In this document: positions 31,314-42,100 of the stretch, in pieces
Layout: the number at the start of each line of letters is the position of its first letter
Position numbering within the stretch: position 1 is the first letter of the stretch
Assembly: GCA_002964805.2 (NCBI GenBank)
Contig: PUDQ02000005.1
Span: 124,001-188,000, forward strand
Length of the DNA stretch: 64,000 nt
Reading direction: 5' to 3'
DNA from: Trametes villosa
Lineage: Eukaryota > Basidiomycota > Agaricomycetes > Polyporales > Polyporaceae
Made by a program: the position numbers and the translations under genes
The notes under the pieces: model-generated
The model's database searches: none
What the model was told of the DNA's origin: nothing
Seen by the model: the letters and a program-made list of their open reading frames with translations, nothing else

Positions 31314-31770
31314 TGTCGTGGAGACGACTAGACGCCCTGTATTTTTCCATATTTTTCCGCATTTTTCCTGCTTTTCTACGGCCATTCTACGGTACTTAGC
31401 ACGCGCTGGACTTAGAGTTAGAGTAGATAGATCACGTGACTCGTCACATGACCCCTACCTGCAGGTTGAGTGCATTGTGCGCACAGACCACCTCTACGTT
31501 TGTACATGTTTGGCTCCCCTTACTTAGTATATAAGGACCCCCTGTAGCGACCCTAGCCCTCATCTTGACCTCTTGGTCTTTGGGCTAGGTAAGCCTTGTT
31601 TTGTATTCGCTCTTATGTTCTGAATGTTAACTTGGTCTTTGGGCTAGATTCGTCGTGAGAACCTAAGCTCAGGTGTTGAGAGACCTTCGTCCTCCACCCC
31701 GGGGTTAGATCGTGTTAGTCTTCTTTAGTTGTGCGTAGTTCCTCGTCGTGCCGGGCCTAGCTCCGCGACA
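31314..31770 (+). repeat. 3' LTR
   Basis: 457 bp, no difference from the 5' LTR seen on side-by-side reading. Followed by AGATT (31771-31775), the right target duplication. Confidence 0.93.
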
Positions 31771-31775
31771 AGATT

Positions 31776-33068
31776 CGTCCACCTTCGCCGTCGTTCAGTA
31801 CAGGCGACGGGAGCTGGTGCCCAAGATGACCGAGACTGCGGCCGCGGGTACGGGCGGCCGGCGTCGGCGTGTTCTCGGCAGTTGCAAGAGGTGACGTCTC
31901 AGGATGCGCGCCGGCGTAGCCGGGTGCCGTCAACTGTTCCACTCCGACCTTCGATGCACGGTAAGATGAGAGATTCCAAGATCGATCAGGCTTCGCATAC
32001 CGTTCCAGGGGGCAACTCAATCATGCTGCTACCCGCGGCTAGACTTCTCATGAAGAGGTCCGATCTTCCGCCTCCAGACGCGTTGATCGATGCATGTGCG
32101 CCTCCCAGATTACCGGCAGGCGGCTTGGGCAGCGTGTGGGGTCTCTGGGATGGCTCCCCGGTGTCGTCCATTGCACGGAGGGGAGAGCAAGTAGAAGAGG
32201 CAGGAGAGGGTAGTTTGCCAGCACAGAGAGGGAGGGGCTTTTGACCAGGAGAGACGCGGACTGACGCTGGCTCTATTCGGGCTGTTGGACACGCGCGTGC
32301 ATGCACGGTGCGGGATCGAGCGAGCAAGCGCCCGCCCGCATTGGACAGCGCCTCGGTTTTCCTTTTCGGGCTCTGCTTATCTTATCTTGGTATGGAGTGC
32401 CTGTTCTAGGCCTCAGGTAACTTAGATTCGGGTTCAGATCGCTGCGTTCACCATCATCTCCTCCTGTTCTACCTCAAGGTTGTGCTGAACGTAGTGGCAG
32501 ATATGCCATCGACCAGTGGCACTTATGCTCATCCGGTCGGGTCGCTCTAGGCTGCGTCAGGCGCTAACAAGGTGGACGGCACCCTCTCAGCTTATTCGCT
32601 CTTGCGCTGAGTTAGGGTTAGGGTCCGGCACCGGTTTCTCGTATGTTGCCGACGCCGGTCAGACGCCGTCTACAGTGTTGCCTTCGTTCTCTGGACTCGC
32701 GTGCTCCCCGATCCGCGTAGACAGGTCTTAGGTGGTTTCACCTGGGTCTGTTGCGGGGGCGATCAGCAGCTGATCTCGGCGGTCGGTTACGGCTTCATCA
32801 CCGCCTGTATATAAGTAGACAGAGCGCCAGTACAATTCGTGGGATACGTTCAGAAGGTTCCCCAGCAAGATCACAGTGCTTCCCCTCATCGTTCGAGGCT
32901 CCTTGCAGTACACATGTTGTCCCAGACCACTTGTTTCCCCCTGCTCGGCACCCTCAACATTTGTCGGTGTTTGCTGACGTGCGCTGACGTGCGCTGACGT
33001 GCGCTGGCGTGCGCTGGCATGCACCGACGTGGGGGGGAGGTGGGAGGGGTGGGCAGGTGAAGGTACTC
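31776..33068 (-). other. LINE 5' leader, inner part
   Basis: Sequence of the LINE between the LTR insertion and the small third frame, continuing the leader that was split 22 bp before ORF1. No convincing coding frame. It includes a 10-bp tandem repeat at 32973-33030 and two adjacent TTAGGG units near 32613. Confidence 0.5.
32973..33030. repeat. Short tandem repeat, ~10-bp unit GCTGACGTGC
   Basis: Three GCTGACGTGC units, then diverged GCTGGCGTGC, GCTGGCATGC and ACCGACGTGG units, followed by a G-rich run. It lies in the LINE leader and could be part of an internal promoter. Confidence 0.7.
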
Positions 33069-33557
33069 CTACTCGTCGTCCTCGCTGTCGTCAGGAACGA
33101 TTACGGTGTTCCTTTCGATGGGGATATGGCGAGTATGGGGGAGGACGGGGAGCAACACCGTGCGGAGGGCCCTTCGCCAGGAGTCAAGTGATACAGTGAC
33201 GCCATGGGTGTGTTGGATAGTGAGGTAGGCGTGTTTGACTAGTGACGACTCCACCGTGTTCAGTACGATGAACTCAGTCACTGCCAGCTCCATCGTGCGG
33301 ATTCCGATGATCTCGCCTACGATATCCGCTGGCTTCGCCGCGTACCATCGCTGGAAAGTCAAGCTCCGGCCTGCGGTCTCGAGGGGGTTTTCGATCTCCT
33401 GCAGGGAGGTGATGTGGACACGGAGGCCGATGTGCAGGGGTTTGGTGGGAGCGATAACGACATCGAGGAAGGCCGTTTCGAGGATGCCCGCGTTTCGGGG
33501 GAGTTTAGACGGGGCTCTGCCTCTTTCAATGGCATGGACGTTCAGAGCAGCTTGCAT
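33069..33557 (-). CDS. Small hypothetical protein in the LINE 5' leader
   Basis: 162 aa on the LINE coding strand, upstream of ORF1. Composition is protein-like: balanced, with hydrophobic patches (ILETAFLDVVIAP, HIGLRVHITSLQEIENPLE, FQRWYAAKPADIVGEIIG, MELAVTEFIVLN) and an acidic C-terminus (VPDDSEDDE). I recognise no family. It could be an extra LINE ORF, a captured host exon or a chance frame. The location between the LINE 5' end and ORF1 is inferred from the 16-bp target duplication. Confidence 0.45.
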   Translation of the reverse strand: MQAALNVHAIERGRAPSKLPRNAGILETAFLDVVIAPTKPLHIGLRVHITSLQEIENPLETAGRSLTFQRWYAAKPADIVGEIIGIRTMELAVTEFIVLNTVESSLVKHAYLTIQHTHGVTVSLDSWRRALRTVLLPVLPHTRHIPIERNTVIVPDDSEDDE

Positions 33558-34792
33558 TGCTTCAGTAAGAGAGGGAGATTTGCTGTGAAGTGGGATGATG
33601 GCTTGGGATAAGAGGGGCCCTTGTAGACGCGCAACGTTTTGCGTCTTTTATAGGCACCCGCAGGGGGGGATTAGGCTCGTCTCGTGACATACGGAGGTTT
33701 GTAACTGGTACCTTGGACTCTTTTCCGATGCAGGAAGGGTGCGTGCTTCACTTCAGGGCGTGTTTCTCGTCTTGGCACGCCCTCCCACCCGGCCGGGGCC
33801 GTTCCGTTCTGTAGGAGCAGGTTCCAAATACACCACTTTGGCTAGGGCACAGCTTGGTTAGCTCACGCCCCCGTTGTGGGTGCTCTGCTCTTGCCCGGAG
33901 GGGAGGGACCTACACACACGCATGAGTGAACAGTCTCTGTGCTCGTCTTGGGCCGCAAGCTATATCACTACCAGTCTGTTCCGGCTTGGTCGGCCATCTT
34001 TCGTTCAAGAAGACTTTTACGCATTTCCAGGGGGTGGGCAGGCCATTGGTATGACTCGTCCGCACACTGGGTTGCGCACTTGCACCCTTGTGTACAACCT
34101 CAGCTTATCGGTCGGACGTACTACCCTTGCTTCCAGGCCGTAGGCAGCCCTTCCTGGTAGCTGCAGCGTTTCCGCCTATTTCGTTTGTTCGTTCGATAGG
34201 CGAGACTCCGTTCGTCCAGGCCCTTCCAGTTAAAGCAGAGGTGGCCGGGATAGCAAGTAGCTGCAGTCGCGGTGCGTCTCGCACTCGGAGAGTTATCTGC
34301 TGCCATGTCGCCCGTTCAAGATGTATGGCGCTTATCTTCCTTATCTTATCGCGCTCCCATCACGTATCCCATCCGTTTGGGGAGGGCGTTGGGTAGCGCT
34401 CAGGGCGCATACGTGTTCCCGCAGCAGTGTTCTCGCTCGCTGGGTCCAGGCCGCACTTTTTGAGGTGCTCCTTCGTTTGCATACCTACGAGGAGTTTCAT
34501 GGGCTCCTCGTCGTTCTCAGTATTACGGAGGCTACAGTTCAGTTCCACATCTGCTGAGCAGGCATCCGTCGCTGGGGGCGGGCATCCGCCGAGGCAGGCA
34601 TCCGCCAGTGCAGGTAGTATCCCAGGTGGAGTTTTTGTCAGGGCCCTCGGGCATACCATGTACTTCCATACTTCGTGCTATGGTGTGTTCAGAGTCGCTA
34701 GTACTTATTCTATGCATTAGTTTGCCTTCCGCACGCTCGGGGAAAGCGTGGGAAAAACAAGGGTGGTGGTGGTACGCGGTCAAGGAGCCCCC
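33558..34792 (-). other. LINE 5' leader, outer part
   Basis: About 1.2 kb from the small frame to the 5' end. Only short frames. It has three GGCATCCG-containing repeats near 34561-34605. The element begins GGGGGCTCC at 34792. Confidence 0.5.
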
Positions 34793-34808
34793 GAGGCGGA
34801 GACTTCTC
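34793..34808. repeat. LINE target-site duplication, 5' copy (16 bp)
   Basis: GAGGCGGAGACTTCTC, identical to 15487-15502. Confidence 0.85.
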
Positions 34809-35754
34809 CGAACACCACACTCGCGTTCAACCCGACACCCCGCAACGCATCCGTCAGGAACGAACAATACTCAAAATGCTACCGAGGTCAGCATCTATCA
34901 GGTTATGGAACCCTATCATTCAGCGTCTAACCGCCTTCCAGTCCTCCCCGACGCCGACCTCATCCAACACGCCGACTTCCCAGTAAGAATCCCGGCCGCG
35001 AAGTCCTCTGTCGACGGCAAATCTATTCAGATATCGGAGCAAGATGATATCCAACTACAGCACAGCTGCACTACTGTCCTGTGACGCACTGTCACTGCCG
35101 TACCGAATCTACCCCAACGCTCGAGAAACCATGTGAGAGTTATTCTCCTCATCCACGCCGTACGTTTCTCCTACACGCCTCTACACGACAAACTCCTGCT
35201 TCTGCGTATCGACACCGCGCGGGCTTGGAGAGTTCGCCTTCTCCATATGCTGTACTGACTAGACCTGTCTTCCCGGATGCGGATGCAGTTTAGGCAGATG
35301 GACAAGCGTTCGGAGCCGCATACCTCCTGACAGATTGCTCCAAATTTGGCTCCAGGTACACCTTGTAATCTGGAAGATCCTCCCGCGCTGTGACACGCCG
35401 TCTGGCTGAGCAGATCGCTATGGAAGTTGCTGCAACATCGCTCCCGAACGAGCACATAGGAGTCCATCATCCTGGTTCATTACTGGGTACGTGAAGCTTA
35501 GAAGAAGAGCCACTCAAAGCCATCACATCTACTTCCACAACCGACGTAACAGACTGTCGGTTCAATTGAGACTCGGAGGGTGGTGACTCCGAGTTGGACG
35601 ACACGGTGCTTGATTCAGAGGCTATACGCTGCACCCATTCAGAACTCGGCACACTCATATACGGAACTACCGGGGCATGACGCTATGCGACTCCCCACCC
35701 GGTCTCCGCCTCACCATTAACGCGTGCAGGCTACATCTGCTAACATCTTCAGGC
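34809..35754. other. Upstream region of the first DUF6533 gene
   Basis: No recognisable gene. A stretch near 35353 (CAGGTACACCTTGTAATC) resembles one near 39117 (CAGGTACGCCTCGTAATC). Both lie about 400 bp before a DUF6533 start, so upstream DNA was duplicated with the genes. Confidence 0.5.
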
Positions 35755-37532
35755 ATGTCTTCCACCTCGTCAGCGGTCGTTGCAGAAGTCACCGCCGATT
35801 ATGATGTTGTGTAAGCCGTTCATTTTCGACTACTATGCGCGAGGCTGATATCCATATGTAGGAGGACGAGCCTCTCCGTCCTCTGCGCCTGTGTGGGTGC
35901 GTCAACCCCTTTGGCCTACGCCGTCTATCCGACCTCGTTTCGACTGCGTACGTACTCACCATGCCAACAGCGTTGCTTCTGTACGATATCATCCTTTGTC
36001 TGGACAAGGAGATCCAATACGTCTGGCGATCCTCGAAGTCTTCTCGCCGACTTTCACGGGTTCTCTATGTGTACATCAGATATATCTCCGTGCTAGACGA
36101 GCTCTGGTCGCTGGCGTCTATTCCCGCTATGTCGGACACTGTGAGTGCAGTTCTCGTATCATAAAGAAGTCCGACTAATCAAACCCCATCTCTTGTAGAG
36201 GTGAGCTTTTGCCCTCGAGGCTGCGTTTCTCGAGTGCTTCTGATCCTCGAAAAGCTGTATCGCGGTCAACTGGTTGGGAAATAGTACCGCGGTACTCACT
36301 TTGATAGGCCCATCCGGTAAACCCGGCCATTCGCTATAAGGCTCTCATACTTCATTGCTCACTGCATTTCGACGACAGTGTTCGCAACCCTCAGAGTCTA
36401 TGCGCTCTCGGGGAAACACAAGGTTCTCACCGGGATAACGCTGGCGATTAGCATTACCCCGTTCCTTGCCAACGCTGTACGCAGTTTGCCTACCCTAAAG
36501 AAATTTCAGCGTCGCTTTGCTCAACATTTACTCCCCTAGGCCACGCTGTACCAGAGACTTCCCCTCAATCTGCCCGCGCCGGATGGCTGTACAAGTACTA
36601 ACGCTGCAAGCGACGCGGTATACACTGGGTAAGCTGTCTAGTCTACTAGCGTTAGTCGGCCTAACTCACTCTCGCTTCGCGGTATACCAGGTGTACGTCC
36701 GGGAATATCAACGAAAGGGTCAGCTGCTGACCGTCTTGAGTAGTAACGATTGCCTGCAGGTCTTGTTTGATACTCGCAGACACGATCGCCGCAGTGGTCA
36801 CATGGAGGCGAACCCGTATCTCTCGTCAACTCTCGGCGAATGGCGTCGCTCGGCAACCCTCTCTTGAGCGAACCGTATGGGAAAACGGTGCGTTGAGCTA
36901 ACATACTGTACTCTTTATGGCTTGCATGCTAACCACCGCGTGCGTTGTCCGCTTTCAAGGCAACGTCTACTTCTGGTAGGGCTCGCCTCCCCCACGCACC
37001 GCTGTTTAGCTCAGATATCCTCGACGAAGCGCGCTGGTCTCGCTCAACATGGTGGACATCGTCTCGACCGTGCTGTCGGTGAGTTCCTTATCAAGCTCCT
37101 TTGATCGTCAAACCCAACGTGCTTGACAGATCGCCACGCAACTCGAGGGTGGGCCCTACCTGGTGGATTTCATCGATCCGTAAGAGACTAACATTCGCGC
37201 AGTGCGCCCACGCAAAGAAACTCACCGCGCACAGTATCAGCTCGATCCTCAGCAGCCGCTTCCTCCTCGCCCTGTACGAGACGAATGCGAGGATGGAGAA
37301 CGGCGGCTCCTCGGTCTCCGTGTTCTCTGAAGACCGCGGCACCGCGGGCCGCGGAGGCTCGCCCTCGCTTCCGGAGTTCGTTAACCCACTCGCAGGTCCG
37401 ATTTGCTCGTTCGACGACGAAGACCCGGAAATGTTCGACGACGCGCCCGTGTCGCACGACGAGCTCGGCGTGGAGGCGGGCGCGGACATCGAGATGGAAT
37501 TGGTGGAGCAAGAGGCTTGCGAGCGGGAGTAA
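35755..37532 (+). CDS. DUF6533 membrane protein, copy 1
   Basis: 13 exons: 35755-35810, 35862-35896, 35971-36140, 36199-36200, 36255-36316, 36379-36476, 36540-36628, 36691-36692, 36744-36887, 36960-36975, 37030-37078, 37130-37179, 37235-37532; 356 aa. The DUF6533 core is LLLYDIILCLDKEIQYVW with SRVLYVYIRYISVL. Later helices include FATLRVYALSGKHKVLTGIT, the CLILADTIAAVVTWRR segment and LVSLNMVDIVSTVLS; the cytosol-type tail is acidic (FDDEDPEMFDD). Two exons are only 2 nt (AG and GT) yet are needed for the frame; copies 2-4 share them. Function is unknown; receptor-like roles have been guessed for the family. It was separated from the GMC gene by the LINE. Confidence 0.85.
36199..36200 (+). 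other. 2-nt micro-exon 1 of DUF6533 copy 1
   Basis: CTTGTAG|AG|GTGAGC. Left intron is 58 bp, right intron 54 bp. AG plus the next C makes a Ser codon. Confidence 0.75.
36691..36692 (+). other. 2-nt micro-exon 2 of DUF6533 copy 1
   Basis: ATACCAG|GT|GTACGT. Left intron is 62 bp, right intron 51 bp. GG+G and T+TA give Gly-Leu. Confidence 0.75.
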
Positions 37533-37904
37533 TGCCGCCTGGTGTTTTTGCGCTGCCGTGGCTGTCATTTCGTGGAGCCTGAGTGGGTGTCTGATTCGCA
37601 GTATGTATAACGTCTCGCCGATCGGGTTTTCTCCGCAGGGAATTAAGTACTACTTTCTCGTATTCCCTACGATGTATCACACTCTCGCCAATTCGCGACC
37701 TTGTGCCAATTCGCGACCTTGTGCAACGACATTCGATGGAGAACCTGTCAGCATCTCTTTTTCTCTCTCTCACCCCGGACCCAAGGCGTGCGAGCTCTCG
37801 CCCTTCGACACGTTTTCTTACGCCCGTATCCCAACTTACCGATGTGGCCGACAGGTACAATGCCTATTGCTTTCGCATAATTAGTAGCCCAACCTGACTC
37901 TAGG
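37533..37904. other. Downstream of DUF6533 copy 1, no gene seen
   Basis: Contains an exact 18-bp tandem duplication (37689-37724, CAATTCGCGACCTTGTGC twice). Otherwise nothing recognisable. Confidence 0.5.
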
Positions 37905-38225
37905 GCTCGTGCCAGTGTCATCCGCATAACAGCGGCACGAGAACAGACAGGCCCTCGCCGGAACGACTCTGCGACGCTCCTCGCCCCGCGATACATGCTT
38001 CGAGAGATGCGCACTGGGCGCATGTCAGACGCAGGCGGACGCGCAGCCGCGCGTGCACGGGCAGTGCGTGGGCTCCCGACGTGCGACACGTCCACGTCCC
38101 CGAAGATCGTGATGATGCTCGCGAGGGCGCTGGCGGCGGGTGTCCTAGAAAAAGTGCGCGGCGACGATACGACACATGGAGAGGCGTTCAGAGGCTCAGC
38201 CGCTCTAGCATCTGCGGCAGGTACC
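37905..38225 (+). pseudogene. GMC oxidoreductase relic 1 (3' end)
   Basis: A translated stretch reads GRMSDAGGRAAARARAVRGL then CDTSTSPKIV and ARALAAGVLEKV. This lines up with the end of the intact GMC enzyme (CRMGAGAHGARP, VRGLRVCDTSVFPEIV, APAVMVAEKCAEL). Upstream, SVIRITAAREQTG resembles VRFALRIADDVRDTG. The active-site His region and the full-length frame are lost. It lies between DUF6533 copies 1 and 2. Confidence 0.6.
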
Positions 38226-39514
38226 CTAAGAAAAGCAACTACTCGCACCTACACCGTGAACACACTGGCCGCTGCCCTGTCTTATGTCGGAGGCGTTGGG
38301 CGCGAGCTCGAGCTCGAGCGGCGCGCAGGGGCTTTCCGTGCTGCATGCCAGCAAGCGCGTCGCAGCTGTGGAGTCGACGGCGTTCGGGAATGTTGTGGAT
38401 GTGCATGTCCCGGGATGGGGAGCCTTCAAAGGTTGGGAGGAGGAGCGCTCACTCTATGCTACGGTTTCGGCAAAACCCGGATGGCGATTGCCATCCTCCA
38501 GCGTCGAAGCGCTGGGCCATGCCGTCTCAGTCATCTCTTCCTTGAGTCGCGATATGCAAGTACTCAGCCCTCAACTTCGAGTCCTTCACGCCCGAACTGA
38601 TTAGGATGGATGAAATGTATGGCGTAACGTCGCTAATTTGCTCCGAATTGGCACAACTCAGAAGGCGCCAAGATGGCCGCTTCTCCTGACAGCGCAGTTG
38701 CCCGCGTTCAACTTGATAAGTTGATACCCTGTGACGAAACACGTCCGTAGACACAAAATAACGAGCATCATCACGCTGCAAACCCACCTTCCAGGGCAAG
38801 TTGGGCGACCTTCAATCGTCCTACCTACGACATGCAACACGCCAACTTCGCTCGTCCTTTGACACATGGAGACTACCGCACTGGGTCAAGGTACGAAAGA
38901 TCGTGCGAGTGCTCAGTTTCTCCTCAACCGATTGCTCCGTGCAGATCTTCAAGTTATCGCACAACTATCTAGAGGAACGGACCGTTCGGTCTCCGGGACG
39001 CCTTCATTCAGCGCACATTCACCTGCAATGTTCTATCAAGGCGCGACGACTGGGAGCTTTCGCCCTGCGCTGCACCACATGCGTGCCGAAAACTAGTAAC
39101 GGTTCCCATGTTGAGGGCAGGTACGCCTCGTAATCCGGAGAATTAATCCAGATCATGACAGGTTTTCTTGTGCGGCAGATTGTTATGGACGCGGTCGTGA
39201 TATATAGACGCATCGAGGCGGCGGCTCGCTCCCGTGAAGGCGCAGTGGATTCCATTGGCCACACAGATACCGCGGTGAATGGAAACCTGGATGCTAAGTG
39301 GTTTGAAGTCGTCATTCCTATCTCAACCGCTCGATGCGGCCTCTCTCAGCGCGATGGAAATCAGGATGACTCTCTTCAGCGTCGTATTTTGCAACCATCA
39401 AGACCCTCTCGCAAGTTGTATTAAACCTCCGGCGCAAGTGGCACTACGACTCGTCACCCAGCACCTGCTTTCACGTTCTGCGCTAGCAGACCACGTCCAC
39501 AGGCTCTCTTCAAC
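38226..39514. other. Spacer between GMC relic 1 and DUF6533 copy 2
   Basis: No recognisable gene. The stretch at 38284-38604 has a plausible but unassigned frame. The part near 39117 matches the upstream region of copy 1. Confidence 0.4.
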
Positions 39515-41325
39515 ATGTCCTCAATTGCTCCGGCAGCTGCTCAAGAAATTGTCGCAGAATACCAAGATCTGTACGCTGCTAGGTCTCGGATAATTGGCTG
39601 CTAACTAATGTTACTACACAGGAGGGCGGGGATCACCGTTTTCGCCGCGTGTGCGGGTACGTCTCTCCTTGTGGCTAGCGCCGTCTCCCGGACACTCCTG
39701 GTCGAGTACTTATTTGCTCTGTCAACAGCGCTCCTGGTGTACGATATTGTTCTCTGCCTCGACAGGGAGGTCCAATATGTCTGGCGGTCGTCGAAGTCAT
39801 CTCGCAGGCTTTCGCGGGCCCTATACCTTTACATCAGATACATGGCCGTACTGGAGAATATCTGGACCCTCATCACGATTCCCTCCATGTCAAACACCGT
39901 GAGTGGAGCTGACATGCCGCCGTCGAGCACTCTCGCTGATCAGGATGCACCTTTCGCAGAGGTCAGCACCTGCCTTCGAGACTGTACGTTCCGTGCATAC
40001 CTGAACCTGTGTCTCAAACAGCTGTAAAGCCATCGAATGGGTGGGCGGCTTCATAGTGGTGTTTAACCTCATAGGCCCCGCCGGTACGCTGCTGGATATA
40101 ATATACGGCTTTCATACCCACTTACACCCATTCATTCGTCGCATGCTGACGCTAGTGTTTACCACCCTGAGGGTCTACGCGCTCTCTGAGAAGCACAAGC
40201 TGCTAACTGCGACGACGCTGGTGCTCAGCATGGGCCCGTTTATCATCAACGCGGTATGCGGTTTGTCTACCTGGATATTTTCTCCGAGAATGCCGACTGA
40301 TACCACAATACCTCCGCAGAGCACCAGGTACCAGGTTATTTTCCGCAACCTCCCAGCCCCTGCGGGGTGTGCATCGTATACCGTTACAACTGCGGCTATA
40401 CATACCGGGTGAGTCGTTCTATCTACGCTCCATATATCCGCGCTCCGCTCACATACGATTGGCAAGATGTGCGTTCCGGGCTCAGGCTACTGACTGAGGT
40501 CGCCGCGCTCTAACTTTCTCGAGCAGTGACTATCACATCCAGATCTTGCTTGATACTCGCAGATACGCTGGCTGTCGCCGTCACATGGCGACGAGCGCGT
40601 ATCTCCCGCCAACTCTCGACAGACAACATCAGCCGGAGATCCTCTCTTGAGCAGATACTGTGGGAGAATGGTGAACCGACTTGTCTCCTTGAATTCACCG
40701 TGTCGTGCATACTGACCGTCGCACCTCCTCTCCGCTTCCCAGGCAACGTCTACTTCTGGTGAGAATTCCCCCCCCCCAGCGATGCCATCTTCTCTTGCTG
40801 AGACACACCGGCAGCACACTGGTATCGCTGAATATCGTGGATATGGTCCTGGATTCGCTTTCGGTGCGTGCCCGTCTACACTGTACATGTCGTCTCGCTC
40901 TCAACGTCGAATCTTATGCCAGGTCACAACGGAGATTGGCGGAGGGTCCTACATCATCGACTTCATCGACCCGTATGGCTGTCTCTGTACTGGTCCGATC
41001 GCGCCAGGAAAGCTCACCGTAACGACTCGCCCTGCACAGAATCAGCTCGATCCTCAACAGCCGTTTCCTGCTCGCTCTATACGAGACAAACGCCAGGCTC
41101 GCACGAGGCGGCTCCTCGGTCTCCTCGTTCTCCGTCGACCTCGGCAACGCAGACCGCGGAGGTTCGCCCGAACTCCCGGAATTCGTCACCCCACTCGCGG
41201 GCCCGATCCACACCTTCGACGGGGAAGACCCGGAGATGTTCGACGATGTGCCCGTGCCGCACGTGGACGCGGGGATGGAGATAGAGATGGAGATGAGGGA
41301 GCAGGAGGTTCGCGAACGGGCGTGA
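39515..41325 (+). CDS. DUF6533 membrane protein, copy 2
   Basis: 13 exons: 39515-39570, 39622-39656, 39729-39898, 39960-39961, 40022-40083, 40156-40253, 40320-40408, 40467-40468, 40527-40670, 40743-40758, 40815-40863, 40923-40972, 41040-41325; 352 aa. Core: LLVYDIVLCLDREVQYVW, SRALYLYIRYMAVLENIW. Then EWVGGFIVVFNLIGPA, FTTLRVYALSEKHKLL, CLILADTLAVAVTWRR, NVYFW, SLNIVDMVLDSLS, IGGGSYIIDFIDP, SILNSRFLLALYETNARL and an acidic tail. Micro-exons AG and AT are required; total length 1,059 nt divides by three only with both. All splice sites are GT-AG. Presumably a polytopic membrane protein of unknown role. Confidence 0.87.
39960..39961 (+). other. 2-nt micro-exon 1 of DUF6533 copy 2
   Basis: TTCGCAG|AG|GTCAGC; introns 61 and 60 bp. 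The donor is the weakest of the eight. Confidence 0.7.
40467..40468 (+). other. 2-nt micro-exon 2 of DUF6533 copy 2
   Basis: GGCAAG|AT|GTGCGT; introns 58 and 58 bp. GG+A and T+TG give Gly-Leu. Confidence 0.72.
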
Positions 41326-42100
41326 CCCTGTCGCAGAGTTTTGCGCTTTAGGTGGTAATTTCTTGGAGCTATGCTGTGCCGTGTGACCCTAGTCTCGCTG
41401 AGTGTATATGTGATCTGGGTAGCATCTCTTGTCTGGAGCGGCGATGTACTATCTCCTGGTATACCCTGCGCATCATGCCACAGCGACCGTGGCTTGTGAT
41501 GCAGCCACAGTGGTCGCCCGACGCGCAGCTCACGGTCGCTCTTACTATCCTGGCTTAGCCGTGAAGGTATGTCCCTACTCTCCGTCTCGGGCGGTTACGA
41601 AACACCGATCTCTAGGTGCTCACTCTCGTCTAGCTCATCTACGTGTTCTGCGACCACACCGCGGCCTCTCTTCCGGCCCCTTTCCCCTTTCTAAGCATCA
41701 CAGGTCTCACGACTAACACTCCCAGTGGGTCGTTGCGCAGAACCATGCTATGCCGCGCCCTGCGAACCGGCTGGACCTCTCACTGGCGCTTTTCCCGAAG
41801 AGCGGCTTCGACGCAGCCTCTGAGTGCTACGCGCGGCGGTTCGCAGCCAACAGCGCGCGCAGCCGTCAGATCGTAGGGCTAAGGCTCCTCACCGCTACTT
41901 GAAGTCGCAGAAAGACGCGTCCGCCTTGCGCTGAATATCGCTGAGAACGTGGGCCGCGAGGACTACTCACCGCCGAACACCATTGTCCCCGCCGCCGGCG
42001 GTAGCAATGAGCTCGGCAGGTTCGTCCGGCGGATGATCTGAAACCAAACCCTCTGCATGTCGACCTAAAAGTTCAGGTCGGAACACACACGGGCGAGCCC
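41326..42100 (+). pseudogene. GMC oxidoreductase relic 2a
   Basis: Readable piece near 41920-42030: VRLALNIAENVGREDYS, then IVPAAGGSNELGRFVRR. It aligns with VRFALRIADDVRDTGYP and IVPASDEDDELDAFIRR of the intact enzyme, followed by a stop. Around 41630-41880 a stretch about the length of the TRLLDERSS region is present but scrambled by frameshifts. The first ~250 bp after DUF6533 copy 2 are probably its 3' region. Confidence 0.6.

Larger units (their letters stand above)
24721..31770 (+). mobile_element. Ty3/gypsy chromovirus, 7,050 bp, with a nested MITE
   Basis: Two 457-bp LTRs (24721-25177, 31314-31770) look identical and begin and end TGTCG...CGACA. Gag (25928-27142) precedes a pol frame (27136-31302) in the order protease, reverse transcriptase, RNase H, integrase, chromodomain, which defines a chromovirus. 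Pol carries TAG at 28111 and TAG at 30925 plus a 406-bp MITE, so this copy cannot make Pol alone. Identical LTRs imply recent integration; a defective copy may have been mobilised in trans, or the lesions came after. It lies antisense to the LINE it interrupts. Confidence 0.93.
15503..34792 (-). mobile_element. Full-length Tad-like LINE (non-LTR retrotransposon), host of a nested LTR element
   Basis: Minus-strand element, 5' end at 34792 (begins GGGGGCTCC) and 3' end at 15503 with a short A7 tail, flanked by a 16-bp duplication. Without the inserted LTR element and its duplication it is about 12.2 kb. It encodes ORF1 (zinc-knuckle, RGG-rich), ORF2 (endonuclease, reverse transcriptase, RNase H, C-terminal zinc motif) and, in a leader of about 3 kb, a small third frame at 33069-33557. 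EN-RT-RNase H with a preceding ORF1 is the layout of the fungal Tad clade; the clade assignment is inferred. ORF1 and ORF2 are intact, but the LTR element sits 22 bp upstream of the ORF1 start and separates it from the 5' leader. Confidence 0.85.

Noticed and set aside
32613..32624. Two adjacent TTAGGG units (telomere-type repeat)
   Set aside because: Only two units, inside the LINE leader; too short to call an interstitial telomere.
33874..34720. Several plus-strand frames of 60-100 codons
   Set aside because: They lie in the LINE leader, overlap each other in different frames and show no protein features.
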